19,159 nucleotides of DNA, from positions 1 to 19,159 of the forward strand of contig CAYZSE010000061.1 of the NCBI GenBank assembly GCA_964481035.1, written 5' to 3'. The notes under the pieces are model-generated. The model worked only from the letters and a program-made list of their open reading frames with translations. It did not search any database and was not told the origin of the DNA. Source of the stretch: JAAAPF01 sp964481035. GTDB lineage: Bacteria > Pseudomonadota > Alphaproteobacteria > Geminicoccales > Geminicoccaceae. Position 1 is the first letter of the stretch; each line of letters begins with the position of its first letter. This document shows positions 1 to 7,013 of this stretch, in pieces. The position numbers were made by a program, and so were the translations under genes.

Positions 1-5
1 CCGGT

Positions 6-132
6 TAGCGCGTTTCCCGGTGAGGTTGATCTACGCCCATCCCGCACCCCCGCCCGGCCGCCCACGAGGTTACGCTGCCATGGGCGGCCGGGCGGGGGTG
101 CGGGACGGTCGAGCATTTCGGGAAACGCGCTA
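6..132. repeat. Nested inverted repeat bounded by TA dinucleotides (MITE-like)
   Basis: Two perfect inverted repeats are nested. The outer arms are 14 bp (6-19 and 119-132; left arm TAGCGCGTTTCCCG). The inner arms are 25 bp (40-64 and 81-105), very GC-rich, with a 16-base loop (65-80). Both outer ends terminate in TA, the target duplicated by IS630/Tc1-mariner transposases, and the total of 127 bp fits a non-autonomous miniature element. It lies downstream of the leftward gene ending at 187, so it could also affect the 3' end of that transcript, but there is no T-tract typical of an intrinsic terminator. The repeats are seen directly; the mobile-element reading is inference. No second copy was noticed in this window. 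Confidence 0.7.
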
Positions 133-186
133 GCTGCATGGCGCTCGGGGCGCGCTCGGCGCGCACGCCGGGGCCGCGGATGCCGT

Positions 187-1047
187 TCATCGTCGACATG
201 ACCCGGAAGCGGGCTCGAAGCGCGTCTGGCCGACCGCGACGACGGTCCCGTCCGGCTCGCGCCGCGCGACGGTGAAGATGGCGAGGTCGCGCGGCGGCGC
301 CGTTGGCGAAGGCGCAAGCGGCAGGGTCATCTCGCTTGCGAGCGCGAGGATGTCGCCGTCCTCGACGGTGCCGTCGAGGTGCATCTCGCGCCGCACCGCC
401 GTCCAGCCCCGTGCCGGCGCGGGCAGGGCAGCGCGCGCCGCGTGCTCGAGCCGGCTGGCGATGTGTCCCAACGAGGCCACGGCCGGGCCCCGCTCGACGA
501 CGCTCGGCCACGGCGCCGCCTCGGCCGTCGCGAAGGCCGCGCGCGCCCGAGCCCGGAGCTCGCGCCAACGCCGGGCCTCGGCGCTCGAGCCGCGCGGGCG
601 GCACGCCGCGGACGCCGCTGCGGCCCCCGAGCACCGCGCGCATCCGTCGCCCGAGGCTGCGCAGGTCGCGAGCAGCTCGATGGTCAGCGTGTCGCCGCGC
701 GCGGAGTTCAGCGTCGTGACGCTCCGCCAGCCGTTGGCGACGCCGGGCGCGATCTCGGTGGTCACGTGCGCGGGCGCGTCGCCGCCGAAGGCTTCGACAC
801 GGCCGTCCACCACGCCGGAGACGACGACCGGACCGCCGCGCCGCGCCGACATGTCCCAGCGGGGATCGAACGCGATCTCCGTGGCCGCGGAGACGGCGAG
901 CCCATGGCTTTCGGCCGCGTCGTCGAGCAGCCGGCACAAGCCGGTCGCTGCGCCGGCGGCAATCGGCGGAGCCTTCGAGATGCCGGCGGTGGTCCGCGTC
1001 CGATTGCCGTCAGCCCGCGCGCCGCCCGCGGACGGGCCGGTCCGCAT
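187..1047 (-). CDS. Hypothetical protein with cysteine cluster
   Basis: I do not recognise this 286-residue protein. The start at 1047 is chosen because GGGAG sits seven bases upstream of the ATG; an upstream in-frame ATG at 1146 has no comparable site. No obvious signal peptide or membrane segment is visible. The first 30 residues are low-complexity and Ala/Gly/Arg-rich. The middle contains four cysteines at about residues 129, 136, 139 and 149 (C-x6-C-x2-C-x9-C), which could bind a metal or form disulfides. The C-terminal third has alternating hydrophobic and charged segments that look like folded protein. Long open frames also exist on the opposite strand here, but their Ser/Arg/Ala-heavy products look like shadows. 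The gene is divergent from the glycosyltransferase gene at 1249. Function is unknown, and existence is probable rather than certain. Confidence 0.55.
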   Translation of the reverse strand: MRTGPSAGGARADGNRTRTTAGISKAPPIAAGAATGLCRLLDDAAESHGLAVSAATEIAFDPRWDMSARRGGPVVVSGVVDGRVEAFGGDAPAHVTTEIAPGVANGWRSVTTLNSARGDTLTIELLATCAASGDGCARCSGAAAASAACRPRGSSAEARRWRELRARARAAFATAEAAPWPSVVERGPAVASLGHIASRLEHAARAALPAPARGWTAVRREMHLDGTVEDGDILALASEMTLPLAPSPTAPPRDLAIFTVARREPDGTVVAVGQTRFEPASGSCRR

Positions 1048-1248
1048 CGATCGTCTCCCATGAACGCCGCCGGGCACACGCGGCGCCCACGCAAAAGTGA
1101 TCCGAACATGCGGCAGACGGGCCGCCGGTGCCGTGACGAAACGCACTGCGCGCCACCACGGCCTCCGGGCGCCGGAGCGGCTCTCGTCCCGCCGCTTGGT
1201 CGCCCGCGAACGCGATGCTAAGGCGTCGGGGCCGTCGAGGAGTGCCGC

Positions 1249-2736
1249 ATGCGAGCGTCCGCCGCCGAATTGATCCGCCCCGGTTACGTCCTAGCGCTCC
1301 TCGCGGCGCTCACCGCGGCGCGCCTGATCGTCAACGCCTGGCTCGACCCGCTGCCACTGTCCGGCGACGAGGCGCAGTACTGGCTCTATGGCGAGCATCT
1401 CGCCGGCGGCAACTTCTCCAAGCCTCCCTTGCTGCCGTGGCTGATGCGCGCCTCGACCGAGCTGTTCGGGGACGCGCGCTGGGCGATGCGGCTGCCGTCG
1501 GTCGTCATGCACGTGGCCATCGCGTTCGTGCTCTTCCTGCTCGGCCGCGAGCTGTTCGACCGCACCGTCGGCGTGGTGGCGGCGCTGGTCTATCTGACGC
1601 TGCCGGCGGTGAGCCTCTCCTCGATGATCGCCTCGACCGATCCGCCGATGATGCTCGGCTGGGCGCTCGCGAGCCTCGCGCTGGTCTTGGCGCTCAGGAG
1701 CCATAGCCTCGTGCCCTGGGCGCTGACCGGTGCGGCCGCGGGCATCGGCATGCTCGGCAAGTACACGATGCTCGCCTGGTTCGGCAGCGTCGCCTTGATC
1801 TTGCTGTTGGACCCCTATTGGCGCCGCGGCGCGCGCGGCCGAGGTCTGGCGCTCGCCGGTCTCGTCTTTGTCGTCGTCATGGCACCCAACATCGTCTGGA
1901 ACATCCAGACGGGCTTTACGACCTTCGAGCGTATCGGCGAGAACGCCAACCTCGCCGCCGGCGAGGGGGTGCCGCTGGCGGCGCGCGCCGCCGAGCTCGG
2001 CGAGTTCGTGGTGAGCCAGGTCGGGGTGTTCGGACCCGTCGCCTTCGCCGTGCTGGCCTGGCTCGTGGTGCGACCAGCGACCTGGCGCGATCCGGCGCTG
2101 CGTCTTCTGCTCGTGCTGGGGCTGCCACTGCTCCTCGCCATCGCCGCGCAGGCCTGGCTCAATCGGGCCAACGCCAACTGGGCCGCACCCGCTTACCTCG
2201 GCTTCAGTGTCGCCGTCGCCGCGTGGCTGGTGGCGCAGGGCCGGCGTCGCCTCATCGCCGCGCTCACGATCGTCCATCTCGCCGCCTTCGCGCTCATCGT
2301 CGCGGCGGCGTCGCTGCACCGTGACGAGCCTTCACCCTGGAGCGCGAGCCTCGATCCCTTCCGCACAATGCGCGGCGCCGACCGCGTGGCGTTCGCCGTG
2401 GCGCCGTTGCTCGACGCGCAGCCCGAGGGCTGGCTGGTGATGAACGATCGCATGGCGATGGCGAACATGCTGGTGGGCACTGGCTGGCCCTTGGAACGCA
2501 CCGTCATGTGGAATGCCGACGGGCAGATCGACGACCATTTCGAGATGGTCACGGCCTTCCCCGACGACCCGTCGGCCACCTTCGTCGTCGTCACCCGATC
2601 CGCGGAGGCGCCGGCATGGCTCGATCGCTTCGCCCGGCATGAGGAAGCGCTCGCGGTCGAGCTCGCCACCCACGCCGACGAGTCCATCGCGTTGCGGGTG
2701 GATATCGCGCGCGGCTTTCGTGGCTACGGCCCTTGA
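1249..2736 (+). CDS. GT39/ArnT-like membrane glycosyltransferase
   Basis: This 495-residue integral membrane protein is of the PMT_2/GT39 type, which transfers a sugar or aminosugar from a polyprenyl-phosphate donor to a lipid or protein acceptor on the periplasmic face. After a first membrane helix (about residues 13-30) comes the loop motif GDEAQYW (residues 39-45) with the acidic pair D40-E41 expected at the catalytic site, then SKPPLLPW (57-64) and STDPPMM (129-135), all typical of ArnT-like enzymes. Many Leu/Val/Ala-rich helices follow to about residue 355, then a soluble C-terminal domain. GAGGAG lies nine bases upstream of the ATG. Its 3' end lies antisense to the run-on tail of the convergent ydcF frame. 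The donor and acceptor cannot be told from sequence; lipid A modification or another envelope glycan is possible. Confidence 0.9.
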   Translation: MRASAAELIRPGYVLALLAALTAARLIVNAWLDPLPLSGDEAQYWLYGEHLAGGNFSKPPLLPWLMRASTELFGDARWAMRLPSVVMHVAIAFVLFLLGRELFDRTVGVVAALVYLTLPAVSLSSMIASTDPPMMLGWALASLALVLALRSHSLVPWALTGAAAGIGMLGKYTMLAWFGSVALILLLDPYWRRGARGRGLALAGLVFVVVMAPNIVWNIQTGFTTFERIGENANLAAGEGVPLAARAAELGEFVVSQVGVFGPVAFAVLAWLVVRPATWRDPALRLLLVLGLPLLLAIAAQAWLNRANANWAAPAYLGFSVAVAAWLVAQGRRRLIAALTIVHLAAFALIVAAASLHRDEPSPWSASLDPFRTMRGADRVAFAVAPLLDAQPEGWLVMNDRMAMANMLVGTGWPLERTVMWNADGQIDDHFEMVTAFPDDPSATFVVVTRSAEAPAWLDRFARHEEALAVELATHADESIALRVDIARGFRGYGP

Positions 2737-3534
2737 TCCGCGACCTCGAGGCGCCGGCCAGAGCGCGTCGGTGCGGCCGAGGAGGCGGTAGGAAAAAAGA
2801 CCGAGGCCTTCCTTGAGCGCCAGCTCGGCCCGAGTGAACCTGTGGCCGACATCGAACGGCCACCACGCGCCGCCCGGCTCCTCCACCCGATAGTCGACCG
2901 GGAGCGGGACGACCTCGAAACCCTGCCGGCGGAAGACGCCGACGGCGCGCGGCATGTGAAAGGCGGAGGTGACGAGGACCCAGCGGCCTTCGACCCCGGC
3001 GAGCAGCGCCTTGGTCTCGACGGCGTTCTCGTAGGTGTTGCGCGATCGCTCCTCGTAGCGGAAGCGCTCGGGATCGAGCCCGAGTTCGGCGAACAGACGC
3101 CGCGCCATCTCGCCTTCCGACCAGCCGCGATGGTGCACGCGGTGCGAGAAGCCGGCGATGACGATGGGCAGGTCCGGGTGCGCGCGGGCCAGCGCTGCCG
3201 CCGTCGTCAGCCGTTCCGCGGCGTCGCCGAGGAGGTAGGTATCCCGCTCGGCGGCGACCACCCCGTTACCGGTCGCGCCGCCGAGGACGATGACGCCGTC
3301 GACCGCCGGCCAGTCGATGGTCGGGGCCGGAAACCGGTCCTCCAGCGCTCGCAAGGCCGATGCCGACAAAGGCGTCAGCCCGACGGTCGCGGCGCCGGCG
3401 AAGGCCGCGAGCACGATGCCTCCGGCCGCGCGCCGGTATCCGAAGACCACCGCGAGGCTCGCCGCGGCGAGCAGCGCGAGCAGGAGCGCTTGGGGATCGG
3501 TGAGGACGCCTACGGCCTTGGCGAGCGCGTGCAT
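2332..3534 (-). CDS. YdcF/DUF218-family membrane protein with run-on C-terminus
   Basis: The start at 3534 is supported by GAGGA just upstream. The N-terminus has two hydrophobic helices (about residues 10-58), then a DUF218 (ElyC/SanA/YdcF) domain: DGVIVLGG, a RLTTAAALARAHPDLPIVIAG stretch split over strand and helix, RSRNTYENA and VTSAFHMPRA. The family is envelope-associated and some members act in cell-wall or lipid-carrier metabolism; the reaction here is unknown. Family members usually end near the sequence GRTDALWPAP, which is reached at residue 262 (base 2749). The frame has no stop there and continues 138 residues, about 135 of them antisense to the glycosyltransferase gene, in low-complexity charged sequence. 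The next codon is CGA (2746-2748), one transition from TGA. I consider the core 2749-3534 real and the tail doubtful. pckG lies upstream on the same strand. Confidence 0.8.
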   Translation of the reverse strand: MHALAKAVGVLTDPQALLLALLAAASLAVVFGYRRAAGGIVLAAFAGAATVGLTPLSASALRALEDRFPAPTIDWPAVDGVIVLGGATGNGVVAAERDTYLLGDAAERLTTAAALARAHPDLPIVIAGFSHRVHHRGWSEGEMARRLFAELGLDPERFRYEERSRNTYENAVETKALLAGVEGRWVLVTSAFHMPRAVGVFRRQGFEVVPLPVDYRVEEPGGAWWPFDVGHRFTRAELALKEGLGLFSYRLLGRTDALWPAPRGRGSRAVATKAARDIHPQRDGLVGVGGELDRERFLMPGEAIEPCRRLRGSGDDDEGGRRVVGEGRDHLEMVVDLPVGIPHDGAFQGPASAHQHVRHRHAIVHHQPALGLRVEQRRHGERHAVGAAHCAEGIEARAPG

Positions 3535-3559
3535 CGATCCTCGGCCTCGGCGGGAAGAC

Positions 3560-3583
3560 GGGGGAGGCCCGAAGACCTCCCCC
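3560..3583 (-). terminator. cUUCGg-capped hairpin between pckG and ydcF
   Basis: Read on the minus strand, bases 3583-3574 pair with 3569-3560 to form a ten-base-pair, mostly G-C stem (one U-G wobble) closed by the very stable C(UUCG)G tetraloop. It lies 33 bases after the pckG stop and 25 bases before the ydcF start. Only a short, C-interrupted T run follows (GTCTTCCC), so it is not a textbook intrinsic terminator. It may attenuate read-through, protect the pckG 3' end from exonucleases, or both. Confidence 0.5.
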
Positions 3584-3615
3584 CGCGGCACCGGTAGGCG
3601 TGCGCTCGGTGGCGC

Positions 3616-5469
3616 CTACTCGACGTGCGGCCGCTCGGGCTGGAGCTCCCAATGCTCCGGCGAGCGCCACAGCCGCGAGCGCAGAAGCTCGCGCTCGAAG
3701 ATGAACTCCTTGGGCAGCCGGTCGAAGAAGCGGTCGAAGAGCGTCTCGTGGTCGCGCGCCTCCTGGGTGCCGGCGCCGCGATCGACCGCCATGAGGTCGT
3801 AGTAGGTCTCCTTGGGGAAATCGAGACCGGTCCAGTCGATGTCCTCGTAGCGCGGCATCCAACCCAAGGGGCTCTCGACGGGCGCCGTACGGCCGTGCAC
3901 GCGGTCGACCACCCACTTCAGAACCCGCATGTTCTCGCCGAAGCCTGGCCAGATGAACTTGCCGTTGTCGTCCTTGCGGAACCAATTGACGCGGAAGATC
4001 CGCGGCGGGTTGGGCAAATGGCGACCGACATTGAGCCAGTGGGCGAAGTAGTCGGCCATGTTGTAGCCGCAGAACGGCAGCATCGCCATGGGATCGCGAC
4101 GCATCGCCGCCTGGCCGACGGCGGCGGCGGTGGCCTCGGAGCCCATGGTCGCGGCGCAGTAGACGCCGTGGCTCCAGTTGAACGCCTGGAAGACGAGCGG
4201 CATGTTCTGGCTCATCCGGCCGCCGAAGAGGAAGGCCGAGATCGGCACCCCCTTGGGGTCCTCCCAGGCCGGGTCGATGACCGGGCACTGGGCCGCGGGC
4301 GCCGTGAAGCGCGAGTTCGGGTGCGCCGCCTTGCGGCCGCAGTCGGGCGTCCACTCCTGGCCGAGCCAGTCGGTGAGCTTCGCCGGCGGCTCCTTGGTCA
4401 TCTCCTCCCACCAGACGTCGCCGTCCTCGGTGAGCGCGACATTGGTGAAGATGCAGTTGGCCTTGAGGCTCTCCATCGCGTTCGGGTTGGTCTTATAGGA
4501 CGTGCCCGGTGCGACGCCGAAGAAGCCGGCCTCGGGGTTGATGGCGTAGAGACGGCCGTCCTCACCCCGCTTGATCCAGGCGATGTCGTCGCCGACGCAC
4601 CAGACCTTCCAGCCCGCCAGATCCTCGGGCGGGACCATCATCGCAAAGTTGGTCTTGCCGCAGGCCGAGGGGAAGGCGGCGGCGACATAGGTCTTCTCGC
4701 CCGTGGGGCTCTCGACGCCGAGGATCAGCATGTGCTCGGCGAGCCAGCCCTCGTCACGGGCCATGACCGAGGCGATCCGTAGCGCGAAGCACTTCTTGCC
4801 GAGCAGCGCGTTGCCGCCGTAGCCGGAGCCGTAGGACCAGATCGTGCGCTCCTCGGGGAAGTGCGCGATGTAGGTGTTCGCGGGATCGCAGGGCCAGGCG
4901 ACGTCCTGCTTGCCGTCGACCAGCGGCTGGCCCACCGAATGAACGCAGGACACGAAATCGCCGTCGTCGCCGAGCACGTCGAGCACGGCGTCGCCGATGC
5001 GGGTCATGATCCGCATGTTCAAGACGACGTAGGCGCTGTCGGTGATCTCGACGCCGATCTGCGAGATCGGCGAGCCGATTGGGCCCATAGAAAAAGGTAT
5101 GACGTGCATCTCGCGGCCGCGCATGCAGCCGTCGTAGAGCCCGGTCAGCTTCTCCTTCATCTCCTTCGGGTCGGCCCAGTTGTTGGTGGGCCCGGCGTCG
5201 TTCTTGTTGGTCGAGCAGATAAAGGTCTTGTCCTCGACGCGGGCGACGTCGTTGGGATCGGAGCGGACCAGGAAGCTGTTGGGCCGCTTCTCTGGGTTGA
5301 GGCGGATGAAGGTGCCGGCGTCCACCATCTGGGTCGTCAGGCGATCCCATTCCTCCTGCGAGCCGCTGCTCCAGTGGACCCTGTCCGGTTTGCACAGGGC
5401 AACCATCTCTTCCACCCAGGCGATAAGCTTCTGATTCGTCGTCGGGTACGGTTGGGCCAGTGTGTCCAC
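3616..5469 (-). CDS. pckG: Phosphoenolpyruvate carboxykinase (GTP)
   Basis: This cytosolic enzyme converts oxaloacetate and GTP to phosphoenolpyruvate, GDP and CO2, the entry step of gluconeogenesis. The 617 residues match the GTP-dependent family (about 600-620), not the shorter ATP-type PckA. Visible signatures are the substrate-binding stretch YGSGYGGNALLGKKC (213-227), the P-loop FPSACGKTN (266-274) with the active-site cysteine C270, the kinase-2 motif CVGDDIAW (291-298), FFGVAPGTSYKTNPN (337-350 region), and the late SPLGWMPRYEDIDW segment. The start is GTG at 5467-5469, preceded by AAGGAGAGG at good spacing. It is the first gene of a short leftward pair with ydcF, separated by a hairpin. 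Its upstream 163 bases contain no clear promoter boxes, but a small G-C stem with a GTGA loop is at 5529-5542. All key catalytic motifs appear intact. Confidence 0.97.
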   Translation of the reverse strand: MDTLAQPYPTTNQKLIAWVEEMVALCKPDRVHWSSGSQEEWDRLTTQMVDAGTFIRLNPEKRPNSFLVRSDPNDVARVEDKTFICSTNKNDAGPTNNWADPKEMKEKLTGLYDGCMRGREMHVIPFSMGPIGSPISQIGVEITDSAYVVLNMRIMTRIGDAVLDVLGDDGDFVSCVHSVGQPLVDGKQDVAWPCDPANTYIAHFPEERTIWSYGSGYGGNALLGKKCFALRIASVMARDEGWLAEHMLILGVESPTGEKTYVAAAFPSACGKTNFAMMVPPEDLAGWKVWCVGDDIAWIKRGEDGRLYAINPEAGFFGVAPGTSYKTNPNAMESLKANCIFTNVALTEDGDVWWEEMTKEPPAKLTDWLGQEWTPDCGRKAAHPNSRFTAPAAQCPVIDPAWEDPKGVPISAFLFGGRMSQNMPLVFQAFNWSHGVYCAATMGSEATAAAVGQAAMRRDPMAMLPFCGYNMADYFAHWLNVGRHLPNPPRIFRVNWFRKDDNGKFIWPGFGENMRVLKWVVDRVHGRTAPVESPLGWMPRYEDIDWTGLDFPKETYYDLMAVDRGAGTQEARDHETLFDRFFDRLPKEFIFERELLRSRLWRSPEHWELQPERPHVE

Positions 5470-5632
5470 GGGTCCTCTCCTTGATCATGGTCGCCGGAAC
5501 TGCTGCGGACGGTAGCCGAAGGCGGACCGCCCGTCACCGGGCCGAAGGGTGGACGCCGTTTCGTGGATCGGTTCGGGGATCGCACGCCGGCTGGGCGACC
5601 GAGGGCGGGCATGCAGCGACGCCCTGGCCGGC

Positions 5633-6496
5633 TCAGCAGTGCTCGCGCGACAGGATGCCGACGATCCCGCCGTCGGGTGAGCGCAGCACCTCGTGGACGA
5701 AGCAGGGCCCGCTCGGCGGCACGGTGAGGCGCGCGCTCGAACGCTCGCGCAGGGCCGCGTCCGCCTCGCCCGGCACGCGCCACGCGGTGACGACGCTGCC
5801 GTCGCGCACCGCCACGCACACCCGCTCGCGTCCTCGCTCGTCGACGACCAGCAGCGCCTGCTCGCGCTCGGTCCAGTCGCTCGCCGCGCGCACGGCGACG
5901 ATCGGCGCCTCGCCCCGGCTGCGGCAGGCGTCCAGCGCCGCGAGAAACCGCTCCGGTCGCGCCGCCCAGCTCGGACCCGGCGCTTCGGGATCGACCGTGC
6001 GCACCCGATGACCAGTCGTCTCGGCGAGCCAATCCAGCGCCGGCCCGGCGCCGGCCACCGGCAGCTCGGCCATGCGGCGCTCGCCTGCCGCCGAGTGCCA
6101 TGCGACCCTCAGCTCCCGGGCGCCCTGGACCAGCTCGAGAACGAGTGCGCGACGGTGCGGGTCGATGACGTCCACCCTGTGACGCTCGCTCTGCCGCCAA
6201 GCGTCCTCCGTCAAGCGCAACGTCGCGTCGTGCGCCGGGACATGGAGCTCGATGGTGCTCCCCGGGCGCGGCTCGAGCGGCGCGAGGGTGACCGCCAGAC
6301 CGCCGTCCGGGGCCGGCCGGATGCCCAGCACCAGGCCGAACTCGACGGGCGAGGCGAGCGTGCATTGCGGATCGCACACGCCGCGCCAGGCGTCGAAGCG
6401 GACCTCTCGGGCGTGCGCCGCGGCACCGGCGGCGACGGCCAAGGCGAGCGCGGACGCGGCGATGCGGCGGAGCCTTGCTGTTGCCGTCAAGGGCAT
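5633..6496 (-). CDS. Secreted protein, possibly DUF1176/IalB-like
   Basis: The 287-residue product begins with a clear Sec signal peptide: basic residues, an Ala/Leu core and a predicted cut after AHA at residue 29. The mature part starts with a W-x3-C-x3-C pattern (W37, C41, C45) reminiscent of DUF1176 and IalB-type periplasmic proteins, and a segment near residue 145-163 (AELPVAGAGPALDWLAETTG) recalls the short helical segment of DUF1176; this resemblance is weak and from memory. Other cysteines are at 191, 227, 265 and the C-terminal residue 287, so disulfides are likely after export. I chose the ATG at 6496 because it places the signal peptide at the N-terminus; in-frame ATGs at 6547 and 6655 would add a non-signal extension. 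A GGGG run lies about eight bases upstream. Function is unknown. Confidence 0.7.
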   Translation of the reverse strand: MPLTATARLRRIAASALALAVAAGAAAHAREVRFDAWRGVCDPQCTLASPVEFGLVLGIRPAPDGGLAVTLAPLEPRPGSTIELHVPAHDATLRLTEDAWRQSERHRVDVIDPHRRALVLELVQGARELRVAWHSAAGERRMAELPVAGAGPALDWLAETTGHRVRTVDPEAPGPSWAARPERFLAALDACRSRGEAPIVAVRAASDWTEREQALLVVDERGRERVCVAVRDGSVVTAWRVPGEADAALRERSSARLTVPPSGPCFVHEVLRSPDGGIVGILSREHC

Positions 6497-6558
6497 GGAG
6501 CGACCCCGCTGCCGTCGGCCGGCCGGTCCCGCCGCGGACCGGGCCATGGGCCGCGCCT

Positions 6559-6717
6559 TCAAGCCTCCGGCGGTCGTGGCGACGGCCGGTGGCAGAGCAG
6601 GGCCAGCGTCTCGACGGCGTGGCCCGCCGCGACCGAGCTCAGCCACAGCGTCCACACGCCGGCGATTGCGCCGGTCCTCACCGCGAGGGAGTTTAAGGAG
6701 CTGACGAAAGGGAGCAT
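6559..6717 (-). CDS. Possible 52-residue membrane peptide
   Basis: A short frame starting at ATG 6717 encodes 52 residues with one hydrophobic stretch (about residues 14-35) flanked by short polar ends, and a Pro/Arg-rich tail. It lies 62 bases upstream of, and on the same strand as, the secreted protein gene starting at 6496, so the two could be co-transcribed from the AT-rich region to the right. The ribosome site is weak (GGA about 12 bases upstream). The same frame extends to ATG 6804 (81 residues), but the extension is charged and less protein-like. I do not recognise it; it may simply be open by chance in GC-rich DNA. Confidence 0.35.
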   Translation of the reverse strand: MLPFVSSLNSLAVRTGAIAGVWTLWLSSVAAGHAVETLALLCHRPSPRPPEA

Positions 6718-6854
6718 GACGCGGTTTCCAATCGGCGCGCGCAATCCGGTCTCGATAACCTCGACGCAGGACGGGAATTCAGCACGGCGCCGGGGCACTG
6801 CCAACGTGACCTTGGTACGGTCGGTCCTCCCACCTTGTTCGCATGCAGATCAAG

Positions 6855-6895
6855 GACTTGTGCAAACGATTTGATTTTTCTCTTTAGTTAATTGC
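6855..6895. promoter_or_regulatory. AT-rich divergent promoter region
   Basis: Bases 6718-7013 hold no convincing gene. Within them, roughly 6855-6895 is strikingly AT-rich for this genome, with T runs around 6871-6890. It sits between the leftward secreted-protein genes and the rightward SleB-type gene, where divergent promoters are expected. A possible rightward -35 (TTGTGC, 6858-6863) is followed 17 bases later by TCTTTA, a poor -10, so no exact promoter is claimed. Confidence 0.35.
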
Positions 6896-7013
6896 CGAGC
6901 GAGGCGGGATCGAGCGCGTGCGAGCGCCGAAAACTTCCAGACATTTTGCAATAAACCGCGATGACGTCCGTCAATGCAAAGTTGGAACAAAAAACACCTG
7001 GGAGACCGGCCGA

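Noticed and set aside
6..132. Integron attC site
   Set aside because: The ends lack the GTTRRRY/RYYYAAC core pair, and the stem is perfect, without the unpaired bases expected of attC.
5..937. Long leftward open frame of 310 codons overlapping the hypothetical gene
   Set aside because: The product is an Arg/Ala-dominated low-complexity sequence typical of a wrong frame in GC-rich DNA, and it reads through the palindrome.
3625..4782. 385-codon open frame antisense to pckG
   Set aside because: It is a shadow of conserved pckG codons with no family motifs.
5529..5542. Small GTGA-loop stem upstream of pckG as a riboswitch
   Set aside because: It is only five base pairs with no surrounding conserved aptamer-like structure.
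6918..7013. N-terminal extension of the SleB-type hydrolase from GTG 6918
   Set aside because: No ribosome site precedes it and the extension lacks signal-peptide character; ATG 7014 has both a ribosome site and a hydrophobic start.
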